The notes beneath the pieces were generated by a model. That model did not search any database. It was not told where the DNA came from and worked only from the letters and a program-made list of their open reading frames with translations. This document shows, piece by piece, positions 14,762-15,688 of a stretch of DNA of 15,688 nucleotides (its first letter is position 1; each line of letters starts with the position of its first letter). The stretch comes from Sulfurovum sp. GTDB lineage: Bacteria > Campylobacterota > Campylobacteria > Campylobacterales > Sulfurovaceae. The translations under genes were made by a program, and so were the position numbers. Location: contig DYTG01000031.1 in assembly GCA_020726085.1 (NCBI GenBank), positions 1-15,688 of the forward strand, given 5' to 3'.

Positions 14762-15073
14762 ATGGAGATATTTTTACAAACCATAGGCGCTATTAACGAC
14801 ACGACAAGAGTGAAGATTCTTAATTTCATCGCACTCAACGGTGAGGTTTGTGTCTGCGATATAGAAAATGCTTTTGAGATGATTCAGTCACGAGTCTCAA
14901 GACATCTTAAAATCCTTAAAGAGGCTAGATTTTTGAAAGTCGAACGACGAGGAAGATGGGCATACTACTCTATCCGCTCCCCCCTTGATAGATTTCGCCA
15001 ATCTATTATTGAAGAGATTGGCTTTTTGGAGATGGATATTCCAACATTAAATAAAACATGCAAAACGCAATAG
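14762..15073 (+). CDS. ArsR-family metalloregulator
   Basis: A 103-residue winged-helix repressor. The HTH is at about residues 43-63 (MIQSRVSRHLKILKEA), followed by the beta-wing (LKVERRGRWAYYSI). The motif EVCVCDIENAF holds Cys30 and Cys32, in the position of the As(III)/Sb(III)-sensing ELCVCDL motif of ArsR; the third cysteine of the E. coli sensor is absent (Glu-Asn there). One more cysteine sits near the C-terminus (Cys100). It probably represses metal or arsenic resistance genes and releases DNA on metal binding, but no such target gene is in view. It starts 20 nt after gspE with the ribosome binding site AGAGAAAAGAG and no promoter of its own, so it is probably co-transcribed with gspGE. 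Confidence 0.85.
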   Translation: MEIFLQTIGAINDTTRVKILNFIALNGEVCVCDIENAFEMIQSRVSRHLKILKEARFLKVERRGRWAYYSIRSPLDRFRQSIIEEIGFLEMDIPTLNKTCKTQ

Positions 15074-15102
15074 ATTGGTTCATAAAACTCTAAGACCCAA
15101 TC
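15073..15102. repeat. Inverted repeat GATTGG/CCAATC before the lipoprotein gene
   Basis: GATTGG (15073-15078) and CCAATC (15097-15102) form a 6-bp inverted repeat with an 18-nt spacer. It begins at the last base of the ArsR-family stop codon and ends just before a TATAAT box. It could be an operator or a weak hairpin; with so short a stem it may be chance. Confidence 0.3.
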
Positions 15103-15105
15103 AAC

Positions 15106-15111
15106 TATAAT
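15106..15111 (+). promoter_or_regulatory. -10 box for the lipoprotein gene
   Basis: TATAAT in CAACTATAATTTACC lies 29 nt before the ATG at 15140 and directly after the inverted repeat. Confidence 0.5.
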
Positions 15112-15139
15112 TTACCATCAAACTATTTTGGGATACACC

Positions 15140-15559
15140 ATGAAACTTTTTCAAGCTCTATCTGTTTTTATTGTGCTTTTTGCATTGAGTGGTTGCGGTG
15201 GGGGCGGGGTACGGGAATCGCTTACGGAGTCTGTTGAGATTGGTGGAGTACTCAAGCACGGGGTGGCCCAGTGCCGTAACGGTAGTGTTACCTTTGGTAT
15301 TGGTAACTTTGTCATAGGGACAATTGATGAGTATTATGATCATCAAGCTATCTATTTGGCGGATTTTGTGGATGTTTCCAATGGACTTGTGGGCAATGAG
15401 GCGTTAATCAAACCAGGAATGCTGCTCCAATCGCTGGATAATGATGGAGATATTGAAACCAAAATTGATATTGATAGAGGCGTTGATATTGTCTCGCTCG
15501 AAGGATATACCTTAGCCTCTTTGCAAGAGTATATCCAGTTTCACCACGCTAAGCATTGA
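15140..15559 (+). CDS. Putative lipoprotein, probably frameshifted
   Basis: A 139-residue product with a clear lipoprotein signal peptide: MK, a hydrophobic run, then the lipobox LSGC followed by a Gly-rich tether (GGGG). It should be anchored to a membrane by its N-terminal cysteine. The mature part is mostly beta-like and includes an acidic DNDGDIETKIDID segment that could bind calcium. I do not recognise a family. The last residues before the stop (FHHAKH) look unlike the rest. In another frame the sequence continues smoothly as FTTLSIEQYTLKDP, so the stop at 15557-15559 may come from an extra base near the TTT at 15539-15541. The start at 15140 is chosen for the signal peptide; the ribosome binding site is weak (TGGGA). 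Confidence 0.7.
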   Translation: MKLFQALSVFIVLFALSGCGGGGVRESLTESVEIGGVLKHGVAQCRNGSVTFGIGNFVIGTIDEYYDHQAIYLADFVDVSNGLVGNEALIKPGMLLQSLDNDGDIETKIDIDRGVDIVSLEGYTLASLQEYIQFHHAKH

Positions 15560-15688
15560 ACAATACACCCTCAAAGACCCCAATCAAATCGCTCAAACCC
15601 ATCGCTACACAATCAAAAATGTCGATAACAACGCACAATTTGCTATAGATGAAGCCAAAAATATCTATATCGTTACTCCCCATCAATC
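15516..15688 (+). other. Open frame continuing the lipoprotein gene, partial at the window edge
   Basis: This frame is open for 57 codons from just after a TAG at 15513-15515 to the window end, but has no usable start codon. From about 15540 it reads like real protein: FTTLSIEQYTLKDPN, then THRYTIKNVDN, then FAIDEAKNIYIVTPHQ. The alternating Tyr-Thr-Ile strands and the FAIDEAKNIYIV phrase recall beta-propeller blades. It most likely is the rest of the lipoprotein after a frameshift. It is cut by the window edge, so its full length is unknown. Confidence 0.5.

Overview
The window looks like a stretch of chromosome from a member of the Campylobacterota, probably a free-living sulfur-oxidising type close to Sulfurimonas or Sulfuricurvum. 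This rests on AT-rich DNA, TATAAT promoters without a clear -35, pseudopilins of the KKAFTLIEL type, an ArsS-like sensor kinase, and the gene order aminotransferase - hisZ - purA - DUF507 - carA. No similarity search was possible, so the genus is inference. All intact genes lie on the + strand. I see no tRNA, rRNA, CRISPR array or complete insertion sequence.

Layout. Positions 1-417 hold a decayed VapC/PIN toxin gene with in-frame stops, followed by promoter DNA. At 418-2462 a four-helix small membrane protein (probably DUF6394) sits 5 nt before a two-TM potassium channel with two RCK domains. At 2526-4211 there is a stand-alone gene of the AAA-ATPase-like/PD-(D/E)XK (DUF1703) type, probably acquired. 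At 4272-6103 a response regulator and histidine kinase overlap. At 6142-6855 a secreted NosL-like copper protein carries an unusual C-terminal extension.

A tightly packed, translationally coupled metabolic cluster follows. It comprises a class V aminotransferase (6982-8094), hisZ (8091-8951), purA (8944-10197), a DUF507 gene (10207-10758), carA (10831-11949) and a single-domain asparaginase-like protein (11949-12434). It joins amino-acid/glyoxylate, histidine, purine and pyrimidine/arginine metabolism. Its two halves are separated by a tandem heptamer repeat and a perfect 18-bp palindrome before carA.

An intergenic region (12435-12693) contains a degenerate REP-like palindromic element and a good promoter. 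That promoter starts a type II secretion unit, gspG-gspE (10-nt overlap), with an ArsR-family repressor gene close behind. The window ends in a small lipoprotein gene. Its reading frame seems to continue in another frame up to the window edge, which suggests a frameshift.

Most of the window is conserved housekeeping sequence. I did not find a convincing wholly new system. The best leads are the lipoprotein frameshift, the stand-alone asparaginase catalytic domain coupled to carA, the NosL C-terminal extension, the internal duplication in the DUF507 protein, the membrane-protein/K+ channel pair, and the repeat elements around carA and gspG.
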